A stretch of DNA of 64,000 nucleotides, taken from Lysinibacillus parviboronicapiens (GTDB lineage: Bacteria > Bacillota > Bacilli > Bacillales_A > Planococcaceae). The translations under genes were made by a program, and so were the position numbers. Where the stretch lies: assembly GCF_003049575.1 (NCBI RefSeq), contig NZ_PYWI01000020.1, positions 16,465 through 80,464 of the forward strand. Reading direction: 5' to 3'. This document shows positions 1 to 8,457 of this stretch, piece by piece (within the stretch, counting starts at the first letter, position 1; each line of letters opens with the position of its first letter). Under the pieces are notes generated by a model. It saw only the letters and a list, made by a program, of their open reading frames with translations. It made no database searches and was not told the origin of the DNA.

Positions 1-615
1 TCTTATTCAACAAAGGAAAATGAGTTAACAAAATTAGTAAAAGATTTTGGCGATGACTTCAAGTTATTTGAACAAAGTAACCCACTACGCAATGTAATTT
101 ATGTCAAGGCAACAGATCCACAGCAAACAGCAGCCGTTGCAAAGGCAATTGACAAATATGAGTATACATATGACGTGATGTATGGTGAAGGTAAGGTAGA
201 AAAACTTTTCAACTTCTTAAATATTAGTCGTAATGTAGGACTTGTACTCATTTTAGGGTTATTATTCACAGCAATTTTCCTAATTTCCAATACCATTCGC
301 ATTACAATTATTGCACGTCGCGATGAAATTGAAATTATGAAACTTGTTGGGGCAACGAATTCATTTGTGCGAATTCCATTTTTATTAGAAGGTATGTGGC
401 TCGGAATTTTAGGTTCTGTTATTCCGATTGCGGTTGTCGCAACTCTTTACCACAATGTATATAAAATTATTGCACCACGTTTAAAAGGGGAGCTTGTTCA
501 ATTACTGGATTTCTCACCACTGGTGTACCAAGTAAGCGGTCTACTACTACTTATTGGTGTGCTGATCGGTATTTGGGGAAGTTTCATGTCAGTGCGTAAG
601 TTTTTAAAAATTTAA
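1..615 (+). CDS. ftsX: Cell-division ABC transporter permease FtsX, C-terminal part
   Basis: The reading frame is open from the first base of the window, so the start lies upstream. The visible 204 residues contain the end of the extracellular domain and three membrane segments, with the typical FtsX stretch ISNTIRITIIARRDEIEIMK followed by LVGATNSFVRIPFLLEG. FtsX pairs with the ATPase FtsE in the membrane and activates peptidoglycan hydrolases during division or elongation. The next gene is a coiled-coil M23 peptidase, which fits a hydrolase partner role. Family assignment is firm; only the N-terminus is missing, cut by the window edge. Confidence 0.95.
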   Translation, partial: SYSTKENELTKLVKDFGDDFKLFEQSNPLRNVIYVKATDPQQTAAVAKAIDKYEYTYDVMYGEGKVEKLFNFLNISRNVGLVLILGLLFTAIFLISNTIRITIIARRDEIEIMKLVGATNSFVRIPFLLEGMWLGILGSVIPIAVVATLYHNVYKIIAPRLKGELVQLLDFSPLVYQVSGLLLLIGVLIGIWGSFMSVRKFLKI

Positions 616-724
616 CGTGTCGCAAAATGTAAGTCGTATTTTTTAGTTAATTGAATTATCAACCACAACTACATTACGCATTAAGTGAAATATTGAAATT
701 AATAGTCGAAGGGGAGTTCAATCG

Positions 725-2023
725 GTGAAAAGTATGGCAAAAAACTCTATAAAAACATTTGCAGCAATGACTGCATTATTCCTTTTTATCCAAACTCCAT
801 CAGCGTATGCAACTAGTTTATCGGATTTAAAAGATGAGAAAAAACAAGTCGAAACAAAGAAAAATGAATTAAATTCTTCAATCAGTAATAAGACAAGTGC
901 TATTAGTGCGAATGAAGAAAAACAACAAAAATTATTAGATCAAATTCAATCGTTAAACGCTGAAATCGACAAAACAAATAGTAATATAAAAAATGTATTA
1001 GCGGATATTCAAACGACAAACGCAGAGATTAAAGCATTAGAAGAATCTATCAACGAGCTAATGCGTAAAATTGAAGAGCGCGATGTATTATTACAGGATC
1101 GTGCGCGCGCGATTCAAGCGGGTGGTTCGGTCAGCTATATAGATGTTTTACTTGGTTCCAATAGCTTTGTCGATTTCATCGACCGCTTCTCAGCTGTCAA
1201 TGCATTGCTTGAAGCAGATCGTCAAATCATACGTGACCAAAAAGCAGATAAAGAAACATTAGAAGAACAAAAGCAAGCTTTGGAAAACAAGCGACAAAAG
1301 CTTGAAGACAACAAAGCAGAGCTTGAGCGTCTAAAATCATCACTAGATGGACAAAAAGCACAGAAAAATACTTTAGTCGATCAATTAGAAAAAGAGCAAG
1401 AAAAGCTGAAATCTGAAAAAGTATTACTAGAAAAAGAATATTCAGAAGCACTTGATATTAGTGCAGAATTACAACAGCAAATTATTGCAGAACAAAATCG
1501 TTTAGCCGAAGTTGCACGTCAACAAGAAGCAAAACGTAAAGCGGCAGCTGCTGCCGCTGCAGCAAATTCTGGCGGTTCATCAGGCTCTTCTACAGTCAAT
1601 GCACCACAATCTAATGGCACATGGATTAAACCAACAAATGGCCGTTTAACATCGCCATATGGTTGGCGTAATATTGGTGCGGGTCCAGAATTCCACTATG
1701 GTGTGGACCTTGCCAACAAAACAGGCACGCCTATTTGGGCGTCTGCTGACGGTGTTGTATCATATGCCGCACCACTTAGCTCATATGGCAATGTAGTCAT
1801 TCTTACGCATTCTATCAACGGTCAAATTTATACAACCGTTTATGCTCACTTAAGTGCGTTCAATGTTAGTGTTGGAACAGAAGTGACACAAGGGCAGCAG
1901 ATTGCTGCGATGGGTAGTACTGGTCGTTCAACGGGCCCTCACTTACACTTTGAAGTGCATATTGGCTCTTGGCAAGGACAAGCAGTTGGTAGTGTAAATC
2001 CACTAAAATATATTCCTTTGTAA
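725..2023 (+). CDS. Secreted coiled-coil M23 peptidoglycan endopeptidase (EnvC/PcsB-like)
   Basis: 432 residues. The start is GTG at 725 with an SD (GAAGGGGAG, 708-716); an ATG at 734 is the alternative. A signal peptide ends near SAYA. A long coiled coil of about 230 residues follows (heptads rich in E, K, Q), then an Ala/Ser/Gly linker. The C-terminal M23 domain has the zinc-binding HYGVD and HLHF motifs and the intervening YAHLS. M23 enzymes cut peptide cross-links in the wall. The coiled coil plus LytM layout and the position directly after ftsX match FtsEX-activated hydrolases such as PcsB, EnvC or CwlO-type proteins. The partnership with FtsX is inferred from context. Confidence 0.9.
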   Translation: MKSMAKNSIKTFAAMTALFLFIQTPSAYATSLSDLKDEKKQVETKKNELNSSISNKTSAISANEEKQQKLLDQIQSLNAEIDKTNSNIKNVLADIQTTNAEIKALEESINELMRKIEERDVLLQDRARAIQAGGSVSYIDVLLGSNSFVDFIDRFSAVNALLEADRQIIRDQKADKETLEEQKQALENKRQKLEDNKAELERLKSSLDGQKAQKNTLVDQLEKEQEKLKSEKVLLEKEYSEALDISAELQQQIIAEQNRLAEVARQQEAKRKAAAAAAAANSGGSSGSSTVNAPQSNGTWIKPTNGRLTSPYGWRNIGAGPEFHYGVDLANKTGTPIWASADGVVSYAAPLSSYGNVVILTHSINGQIYTTVYAHLSAFNVSVGTEVTQGQQIAAMGSTGRSTGPHLHFEVHIGSWQGQAVGSVNPLKYIPL

Positions 2024-2024
2024 C

Positions 2025-2310
2025 AATAACGAAAGAAGCTGGGACAAAAGAGAAAAAGTGTTAGATCGACTGATGTCGATCTAACACTTTTTTGCTGTGA
2101 ACGTTGACGTCCACTACGGCGGATGCTTTCCGGGGGCGTGGCCTGAGCCTGTAGTCTCAGGCGTCACGCTAATCCCCCAGGAGTCGCCACCTTCGCTACC
2201 AACAACTAGTGCTCTCTTCTAAATTTTTCTTCATTTTAGATAGCGAAAATTTAATAATACCTTTGCTCCTCTTTCTTAAAAGTTTTGTCCCAGCCTCTTT
2301 TTTCGTTATT
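2025..2310. repeat. Composite intergenic repeat bounded by inverted ends
   Basis: The left end (2025-2049, core GAAGCTGGGACAAAA) and right end (2283-2310, core TTTTGTCCCAGCCTC) are inverted copies, both flanked by AACGAAA or its complement. Inside are a perfect terminator hairpin (2055-2093) and, on the minus strand, a copy of an intergenic repeat (about 2097-2190) also found near 7.15, 28.55 and 39.46 kb. No ORF fills it. It resembles a MITE-like or palindromic intergenic unit; mobility is not shown. Confidence 0.65.
2055..2093 (+). terminator. Rho-independent terminator after the M23 gene
   Basis: Perfect stem GTGTTAGATCGAC / GTCGATCTAACAC with a TGAT loop, flanked by A5 and T6 tracts, so it could work in both directions. 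Confidence 0.9.
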
Positions 2311-2319
2311 TGAATGAAT

Positions 2320-2410
2320 GCTCGATAAATAAAGAAAGTTAGTCGATATTAAAATAGTGCTCGATAAATATTGCGATCTATTCGATAAAAAGTAATATGT
2401 GAGCGATAAC
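2320..2410. repeat. Cluster of CGATA boxes
   Basis: CGATA occurs at 2323, 2344, 2362, 2383 and 2404, with a CGAT at 2374. Two copies extend to GCTCGATAAATA. The spacings (21, 18, 12, 9 and 21 bp) are close to multiples of the helical turn. The function is unknown. It lies in the 565-base gap before the next gene, which otherwise shows only the composite repeat. Confidence 0.45.
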
Positions 2411-2588
2411 ATTCATAAGGCAATGAATTCTAACTTATACGTTATGGGGTATTTTTCAAGTAGTTTGCTCAAAAAATAAACATGATCAGATTGTTTAAGA
2501 AGGTTTTTTGAACACACTGTGAAATTTCAGTATGGAAAAAACTTTGTATGCTATGCTAAAGCTATCTTTTTTCATGGAGGATTTGCGG

Positions 2589-3209
2589 GTGCTCAATACA
2601 GAGTGGTTTTCAATTCGTACATTAACATTACCAGCTACAGCAATTGCTTTATTGGCCGCATTTTTTGTTGTGTGGTTTGTTTTACGTATGCAATTTTCAA
2701 AGCAATGGTCGGGGGTATATGCTGACGCAATCTTTACCTTTATCATCGTCTTGAAATTCAGCTTAATTGTAACGGATTTTAAAGCAGTGCTTGCGCAGCC
2801 ATTAGCACTACTTTATTTTAATGGAGGTACATTTGGCGTCTACTTAGCTACTATTACTGTGTTGCTTCAGCTTTTATGGAAGCGCCACAAGTTACAATGG
2901 GCTGATGAAGGAGTAATGGCGAGCGTATGGGCAATCATCTTAACGCAATCTATTTACCAATGGTTCGTGGTATTATTAAATGACAATTCAATGAATAGTG
3001 AAGTTATTACGTTAACAGTGCTAAGTATACTAACGCTTTTCATACTATGGAAAATAACAGCGCTTCAAAAAGCCTTAATAATTTATACAGCTGGATATCT
3101 AATTGTTGCTACTCTTCAGCCACAGGGCTTATGGCAACCGGCTGTAGGTGTGAGCGTCCTATTACTTATGTTAGGCTTAGGAATTCAACGAGTAGGGGGA
3201 AAAAAATGA
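2589..3209 (+). CDS. Multi-pass membrane protein upstream of a ResA-like redoxin
   Basis: About 206 residues from GTG 2589, chosen because GGAGG at 2575-2579 is well spaced; in-frame ATGs at 2574 and 2532 lack a good SD. At least six hydrophobic segments are visible with short loops. The stop overlaps the start of the thioredoxin-like gene by ATGA, so the two are translationally coupled. In thiol-redox systems such partners can carry electrons or help cytochrome c maturation, but no paired cysteines of the CcdA type are seen here, so the function is left open. Confidence 0.75.
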   Translation: MLNTEWFSIRTLTLPATAIALLAAFFVVWFVLRMQFSKQWSGVYADAIFTFIIVLKFSLIVTDFKAVLAQPLALLYFNGGTFGVYLATITVLLQLLWKRHKLQWADEGVMASVWAIILTQSIYQWFVVLLNDNSMNSEVITLTVLSILTLFILWKITALQKALIIYTAGYLIVATLQPQGLWQPAVGVSVLLLMLGLGIQRVGGKK

Positions 3210-3793
3210 AGAAAAATATTGGATTGCTGGTTGTCGTATTGCTAGTGGTCGCGATGATTGGTACATACGTCAGACAGCAAATTGATAAGGACCGAGAGAT
3301 TGATGCAGCCTCACTCGGAAAAGAAACAGAGCAACGTGAAATTGGATTAAAAAAAGGGGATACACCACCTGATTTCACATTAACGACTTTGGATGGGGAA
3401 GAGGTAACTTTAAGCGACCTACGTGGAAAAAAAGTGGTGCTTAACTTTTGGGCAACATGGTGTCCGCCTTGTAAGGCAGAAATGCCACATATGCAAAATT
3501 ATTATGACCAATATGCTAAAAAGGAAAATGTAGAAATTTTGGCTGTCAATTTAACATCTGCTGAACGAGATGTTACCGAAGATGCTAAAATTGATACAAT
3601 CACTACGTTCAAAGATAGCTATGAATTAACATTTCCTATCTTACTCGATAAGAAAAATGATGCTGGCTTTGATTATCAAGTTATAACAATTCCAACAACA
3701 TATTTCATAGACTCGAATGGATACATTCAACGTACCATTCAAGGGCCAATGGATGTAGATATGCTGACGAACTATGTAGAAGCACTAGACTAA
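3206..3793 (+). CDS. ResA-like membrane-anchored thiol-disulfide oxidoreductase
   Basis: 195 residues. The start ATG 3206 overlaps the upstream stop and follows AGTAGGGGG. One N-terminal membrane anchor is followed by an extracytoplasmic TlpA/ResA-like thioredoxin fold. The active site is WATWCPPCKAEMP (CPPC) and the cis-proline region is TIPTTYFID. Proteins of this type reduce disulfides outside the membrane, for example in apocytochrome c. The substrate cannot be told from sequence. It is the last gene of a two-gene unit and is followed by a clear terminator. Confidence 0.9.
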   Translation: MKKNIGLLVVVLLVVAMIGTYVRQQIDKDREIDAASLGKETEQREIGLKKGDTPPDFTLTTLDGEEVTLSDLRGKKVVLNFWATWCPPCKAEMPHMQNYYDQYAKKENVEILAVNLTSAERDVTEDAKIDTITTFKDSYELTFPILLDKKNDAGFDYQVITIPTTYFIDSNGYIQRTIQGPMDVDMLTNYVEALD

Positions 3794-3805
3794 TAAGCAC
3801 TAGGG

Positions 3806-3852
3806 AATGTCTCAAAAGAAATACTATCTTTTGGGACATTTTTTGTTTTTTT
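3806..3852 (+). terminator. Terminator after the redoxin gene
   Basis: AATGTCTCAAAAGA pairs with TCTTTTGGGACATT around a 7-base loop, followed by a T-rich tract. Confidence 0.85.
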
Positions 3853-4020
3853 AAAAGCCCAACAGTAGAATAATGATTTCAGGCATTGCTAGCAAGTCTT
3901 TGCAAACCATTTTCCTTTTGCGTAAGAAAATAAAAGTTGTCACAGATGATTTTGGGGTAGCTTTATGTTGTATGTTTGAAAAAGAACATTCATACAGTAA
4001 AGAGACGGAGGAGGGAAGGT

Positions 4021-5463
4021 TTGCGCAAAATTACCGCAGGTGTCGGCGTACTTATCAGTAGTATATTGGTAGGTAGTGGATTTTACTTTGACTGGTTTAA
4101 TGGTGCGGAGAAAAAGGAGCAAGTTACTGAGGTCGAATCGATTAATGAAGCCATGCATTTAATTGAGGAACAATCTGTGTATAGTACAAAAAAGGATGCA
4201 TTAGTAGAAGGGGCTCTTCGAGGCATGGCGGATGCGATAAAAGACCCTTATAGTACCTATTATTCGAAGGATGAGGCCGAACAGCATCGACAAATGCTTG
4301 CTGAGGAAAGGGTCGGCATTGGAATTGAACTATCGGAAAACAAAGGGAAATTTATCGTTGTGTCTCCTGTTCGTTCGTCCCCAGCAGAAAAAGCAGGAAT
4401 GCGTTCGCTCGATGAAATTGTACAAGTTGATGGCGTACGAGTGGATGGTAAGACGATGAGTGAATTAATGCATTTAATTCAAGGTGAAAAAGGTACAAAA
4501 ATCACAATAGTGGTCTATCGTCCAAGTGAAGATAAGCATATTAAAATGACCATGGAACGTGCCGCAATTTCCAATAAAACTGTAGCAAGTGAGGTAGTGA
4601 TGGTAGAAGATACTGCCATTGGTTATGTGGAAATCTCGCTCTTCGGTGAGAAAACGGCTAACGAGTGGGTTGCAGAAACAAGTAAATTACTACGCAAAGA
4701 TGTAGAGGGGTTAGTTGTTGATGTACGTGATAATCCAGGGGGTTATTTACATAGCGTCGCAGCGCTACTGAGCACGGTGTTGGAAAATGGCAAGGTATTT
4801 GCGTATATGCAAAATGCTGAAGGTGCTATGGAACCATTAAAGACTGAATCGAAAAGCTTTGATGAAAAATATCTGCAAACGATGAATAAATTACCGATTG
4901 TCATTTTGCAAAATCAAGGCAGTGCATCGGCAAGTGAGGTACTGAGTGGAGCGTTAAAAAGTTGGGATCGGGCTTCCATTGTCGGTGTGAAAAGTTTCGG
5001 TAAAGGTACAGTGCAGGAATCTTGGGCTCTGTCAAATGGAGGAGAACTTAAATTATCCACGAATAAATGGCTGACACCAAAACGTGAATGGATTCATGGG
5101 CAAGGAATTGAAGCAGCTTTAGTCATTGAACAAAATGAATTATTTGCATTGCAATTGCATCCATTAACAGGGCAATTTAAAGTAGGTGATATGAGTGAAG
5201 AAATTGCTTATACACAAAAAGCCCTGCAAAAACTAGGCTATCAAATTGTTCGATTAGATGGTTATTTAGATGAAGCCACAGACGAAGCTGTAAAGCTTTA
5301 CCGTGAGCAGAAGAAGTTAACAAAAACAGACAATGATGTTTCAATGGATACGGCCTTTTTTAATAGCCTGAATGAAACGTTAAAAAATTATAAAGAAGAT
5401 CGCACAAATGATTTACAGTTCCAGATGGCAACAAGCTTTTTATTGCATAATATTGAACAATAG
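4021..5463 (+). CDS. ctpB: Carboxy-terminal processing serine protease, CtpB type (S41)
   Basis: 480 residues from TTG 4021, chosen because GGAGGAGGG (4007-4015) is correctly spaced; a TTG at 3976 has no SD. Order: signal anchor, PDZ domain (GIGIELSENKGKFIV to IVVYRP), S41 protease domain, then a C-terminal peptidoglycan-binding-like domain. The Ser-Lys dyad is visible: Ser303 in GSASASEV and Lys328 in SFGKGTVQ, spaced 25 residues as in Prc/CtpB. In B. subtilis CtpB helps activate sigma-K by cleaving SpoIVFA during sporulation. Its place between ftsX and minJ matches B. subtilis. Confidence 0.92.
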   Translation: MRKITAGVGVLISSILVGSGFYFDWFNGAEKKEQVTEVESINEAMHLIEEQSVYSTKKDALVEGALRGMADAIKDPYSTYYSKDEAEQHRQMLAEERVGIGIELSENKGKFIVVSPVRSSPAEKAGMRSLDEIVQVDGVRVDGKTMSELMHLIQGEKGTKITIVVYRPSEDKHIKMTMERAAISNKTVASEVVMVEDTAIGYVEISLFGEKTANEWVAETSKLLRKDVEGLVVDVRDNPGGYLHSVAALLSTVLENGKVFAYMQNAEGAMEPLKTESKSFDEKYLQTMNKLPIVILQNQGSASASEVLSGALKSWDRASIVGVKSFGKGTVQESWALSNGGELKLSTNKWLTPKREWIHGQGIEAALVIEQNELFALQLHPLTGQFKVGDMSEEIAYTQKALQKLGYQIVRLDGYLDEATDEAVKLYREQKKLTKTDNDVSMDTAFFNSLNETLKNYKEDRTNDLQFQMATSFLLHNIEQ

Positions 5464-5571
5464 ACTTTTTAAATCTAGGAAATATGATATGAATACGAAG
5501 CTTTCTACTAGTTTGTACTACGCAAGAGTGTAGTCCTTTGATACAATGAATTCATAGTAATCGAGATAGAA

Positions 5572-6768
5572 ATGGCGGGTGTCTGTATGGCTAGTAATAT
5601 TTTAATAGAATTTGTAACAGCGATTGGCCGCTTTCTACTGAACCCAGTAATATATATAGCAATTTTGTTAGCTATCTTATTAGGATATAGTCGCGTGAAG
5701 CAGGAGCGTAAATTTTTTAATAGACGTATTATTTGGGGCTGGACTGAGTTAGTAGGGCAGTGGAAACGAGGATGGCCTTATGCGCTAATCATTTCCATCA
5801 TAAGTGTTGGGGTAGGCTTGACAGTACCAAAAACATTTTTACTTGTTTTGCTTGCTTTCTCCGCACTGGCGCTCTTGCTGTTTTTCATCAATTCATTATC
5901 ATCAATTTATACAATGGGCTTTGCAACATTGGCAACATGGGCTATGTATCAATACGATTGGTCGTTTTCATGGTGGAAAGTGTCATTAGAGGGCACGGAT
6001 TTATTTGAAGGTGCTATTGTAACAATCACGATTATAACTGGATTATGTGTGATTGCTGAAGGTATGCTGATTCGTCGAACTTCAACAATGGTGACAACGC
6101 CACGTGTTGAAAATACGAAGCGCGGTATGCAGGCCATTGTGTATCGGACGAGAAACATATGGGTATTACCGATACTCTTTATCATACCTGGTGATGTCAT
6201 TTCGTCAGTTATTCCATACTGGCCACAATTCACATTGGGAGAGAGTAAATTTGCACTTGTAGTATTTCCAGTAGTTATCGGATTTTCAAAGCTTTCAAGA
6301 AAAGAATTGCCGGTTCTACAATTACCGAAAATTGGACGTTCTGTATTGTTGTTAGGGCAACTGATGGTAATAGGTGGACTTGCTTCAGTCTTCGAGCCTG
6401 TGGTTGGCTTGATAACCCTTGCAGTGGGCGTAATCATTCGTCTTAGTATTACAATATATTATGCGATACAGGACAAGACGGAAATTTATGCGGTTGCACC
6501 AAGCTCTAAGGGGGCGGTCATTGCGGCAGTTTTACCGGATTCACCAGCAGAGAAAATGGGTTTACTTGCAGGGGAATGTATTCGTAAAGTAAATGGCCAT
6601 CCGATTTATACAGAAAATGAATTATATGAGGCGTTACAATTAAATGCTGCTCATTGTCGTTTAGAGGTGCTTGATCGTAACAACGAAATTCGTCTCACAC
6701 AGCATGTAATTTACAGCAATGATCATTACCGTATTGGTTTATTGTTAGCGGAGCAGAGGGATGTATGA
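5572..6768 (+). CDS. minJ: MinJ-like polytopic PDZ protein (cell-division topology)
   Basis: 398 residues from ATG 5572; ATG 5587 (MASNIL) after GGGTG is an equally plausible start. Seven or more membrane segments fill the first 300 residues. A C-terminal PDZ domain follows (AVIAAVLPDSPAEKMGLLAG, then IRKVNGHPI). Length, architecture and the ctpB neighbour match B. subtilis MinJ (YvjD), which links DivIVA to MinCD at poles and septa. Sequence divergence from MinJ is expected and was not measured, so the call leans on synteny and domains. Its stop overlaps the next gene (ATGATAG). Confidence 0.8.
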   Translation: MAGVCMASNILIEFVTAIGRFLLNPVIYIAILLAILLGYSRVKQERKFFNRRIIWGWTELVGQWKRGWPYALIISIISVGVGLTVPKTFLLVLLAFSALALLLFFINSLSSIYTMGFATLATWAMYQYDWSFSWWKVSLEGTDLFEGAIVTITIITGLCVIAEGMLIRRTSTMVTTPRVENTKRGMQAIVYRTRNIWVLPILFIIPGDVISSVIPYWPQFTLGESKFALVVFPVVIGFSKLSRKELPVLQLPKIGRSVLLLGQLMVIGGLASVFEPVVGLITLAVGVIIRLSITIYYAIQDKTEIYAVAPSSKGAVIAAVLPDSPAEKMGLLAGECIRKVNGHPIYTENELYEALQLNAAHCRLEVLDRNNEIRLTQHVIYSNDHYRIGLLLAEQRDV

Positions 6769-6992
6769 TAGATGTTATTGGAAAAATGATGTTGGCGCTA
6801 TTTTTACCCGCATTATTAGTGTTACTGTTTACACGCATTACGTATAACCGCTATGTGGCACTTTTATTAGCAATTGCACTTATTGCAGCATCGGTTTATG
6901 CAGGGTATACGTCGCCACCAATTATTTTCGTTGTAGATGCTTTTTCGTTAACAGTAGGCTTTTGGCTTGCAAGTCGCATGCAAAAAAAATAG
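6765..6992 (+). CDS. csbA: CsbA-like small membrane protein (DUF2198)
   Basis: 75 residues with three hydrophobic helices and a basic tail (SRMQKK), matching the length and look of CsbA, a sigma-B-controlled membrane protein of unknown role in B. subtilis. The ATG overlaps the minJ stop by four bases, indicating coupling. In B. subtilis csbA is next to uvrBA; here an intergenic repeat and azlD follow, so the order breaks at this point. Confidence 0.8.
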   Translation: MIDVIGKMMLALFLPALLVLLFTRITYNRYVALLLAIALIAASVYAGYTSPPIIFVVDAFSLTVGFWLASRMQKK

Positions 6993-7065
6993 CCTCATCA
7001 ACAAAAATTTGGACATCTGTTAAAACGTTTGCCATTTATACCACATTAACTAGGTGGTGGATCAC

Positions 7066-7141
7066 CTGACCGTAAGCCTGATTGGTTCAACTACCAATCA
7101 GTAGAGATAAAGAAATCCCCGACTGATTGAAGTTTTACGTT
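7066..7141 (+). repeat. Structured repeat, family A (single copy)
   Basis: Shares CTGACCGTAA, GATTGGTTCAACTACCAATC and CTGATTGAAGTTTTACGTT with the tandem array at 39.1-39.5 kb. The segment can form two mutually exclusive hairpins through the shared ACCAATCAGT stretch. It lies directly before a family B repeat, in a gene-free gap. Confidence 0.75.
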
Positions 7142-7146
7142 GTATA

Positions 7147-7325
7147 GTTGATTGGAGTGGAGGCTGCGTGACTCCTTGGGAATCAGCGTCACAGGTGAGA
7201 CCTTTGAGCGAGCACGTAGAGGAACGAAGGCTAAAAGCGTCACGTCCTGTGATCATGCCTTCGTCACCAACATCCTGTTGCCCAGGCTCATTGGACGCGC
7301 AAGGAAAGCGCACAGCCGGAATGGT
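7147..7325 (+). repeat. Intergenic repeat, family B (long copy)
   Basis: Begins GTTGATTGGAGTGGAGGC, contains GACTCCTTGGGAATCAGCGTC and ends AGGAAAGCGCACAGCCGGAA (in part). The same blocks recur inverted at about 2097-2190 and 28548-28612 and truncated at 39462-39512. Small ORFs across it are not convincing, because the repeat copies differ by indels. Confidence 0.7.
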
Positions 7326-7339
7326 GATAAGCCAAATAA

Positions 7340-7378
7340 AAGGTACTTGGCAGACAAAAATCTGCTAAGTACCTTTTT
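7340..7378. terminator. Bidirectional terminator before azlD
   Basis: AAGGTACTTGGCAGA pairs with TCTGCTAAGTACCTT around CAAAAA, with A and T tracts on both sides. It sits at the 3' end of azlD. Confidence 0.85.
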
Positions 7379-7703
7379 ACATGAAGAATCGTACCATCGC
7401 CATAATCATTACTCCGGCAACTACTGTAATGGACAAGCTTTTTGTAACAAGAGCAATAATAAGTGTGGGCACAAATGTAATAAAGACGGGCCAATCAAGT
7501 GTTACAAAGCTTGTGCTTTCTGTGTCCAATAAATTTTCGAAGACAAGGGCACTTAAAATACAAACAGGAATAAAGCTAAGCCACTTTAATACTACATCTG
7601 GCAACTTTACACTGCGTACAAACATAAATGGCACAATACGGGGTAGCCAAGTCACAAGCGCACATCCGATAATAAGCCACACCATGGAAGCTGTTGTTGT
7701 CAT
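7377..7703 (-). CDS. azlD: Branched-chain amino acid exporter subunit AzlD
   Basis: 108 residues, four predicted membrane helices, with the AzlD-like pattern LVTWLPRIVPFMFV near the N-terminus. AzlC and AzlD form a two-component efflux transporter for branched-chain amino acids and analogues such as 4-azaleucine. Its start overlaps the azlC stop by four bases, so the pair is translationally coupled. Confidence 0.92.
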   Translation of the reverse strand: MTTTASMVWLIIGCALVTWLPRIVPFMFVRSVKLPDVVLKWLSFIPVCILSALVFENLLDTESTSFVTLDWPVFITFVPTLIIALVTKSLSITVVAGVMIMAMVRFFM

Positions 7704-8431
7704 TTATCTGTCACCACCCCAATTGTTGCTACAATGACTGTTGCTAGAAGTACTGCTACATGAGAAGGTACTATATAAGATAAACCATACATACTAACAG
7801 CCATATATCCAATTAATATTAAGTAATGCATAATCTTGTTTTTGTTGACACTACTAAGCTGTAGCACAAGTAAAGCAACAAACATGGCAATCAATGCAAA
7901 GTCTAAGCCCCATTTCTCTGGATTTGCTACCCATTGCTCTAAAAAAGCGCCAGCTACACAGGACAAAATCCAGAATAAATAGGCGGTAATATTTAGTCCA
8001 TCCATCCATTTTCCATATAATTTGCCGTTTTGCATTCGTTTCGTGACAGCCACACCAAATGTTTCATCCGTTAATAATGTACCGAATCCAACATTTCGTA
8101 GCATAGAATAACGAGTAAAATGAGGGGCTAAAGTTAAACTCATTAATAAATGACGTAAATTTACCACAAATATGGTTACAATGATGGCAGAAGCAGGACT
8201 ACTAGTTAACAGCAGTGCACAAAATATGAATTGTGCAGAACCTGCATAAACGAGTATGGTTAATAGTGCGATTTCAAGAACAGACAAGCCTGAAGCGGAA
8301 CCTACAACCCCGAAAGCAAGTCCTATACTAATATAACCGAGTAAGGTGGGAATACAATCCTTAACTCCTTGTAAAAAGCTGTTGTCTGTTGGGGTGGTAG
8401 ACTTATCATGAAATTCTGTTGTACTTGTCAT
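7700..8431 (-). CDS. azlC: Branched-chain amino acid exporter subunit AzlC
   Basis: 243 residues with the AzlC features GVKDCIPTLLGYISIGLAFG, YAGSAQF and LLTDETFGV. Polytopic inner-membrane protein that works with AzlD. It is transcribed divergently from a cupin-XRE regulator; the 130-base gap holds a long palindrome that is a likely operator. Confidence 0.93.
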   Translation of the reverse strand: MTSTTEFHDKSTTPTDNSFLQGVKDCIPTLLGYISIGLAFGVVGSASGLSVLEIALLTILVYAGSAQFIFCALLLTSSPASAIIVTIFVVNLRHLLMSLTLAPHFTRYSMLRNVGFGTLLTDETFGVAVTKRMQNGKLYGKWMDGLNITAYLFWILSCVAGAFLEQWVANPEKWGLDFALIAMFVALLVLQLSSVNKNKIMHYLILIGYMAVSMYGLSYIVPSHVAVLLATVIVATIGVVTDK

Positions 8432-8457
8432 AAATAGATCATCCTTTCAAAAAATCC

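Noticed and set aside
5949..6437. Minus-strand ORF of 162 codons inside minJ
   Set aside because: Antisense shadow of the minJ membrane region, with no SD and no recognisable protein features.
7152..7532. Possible plus-strand gene across the repeat and azlD end
   Set aside because: It runs through a family B repeat and antisense to azlD; composition and lack of an SD argue against it.
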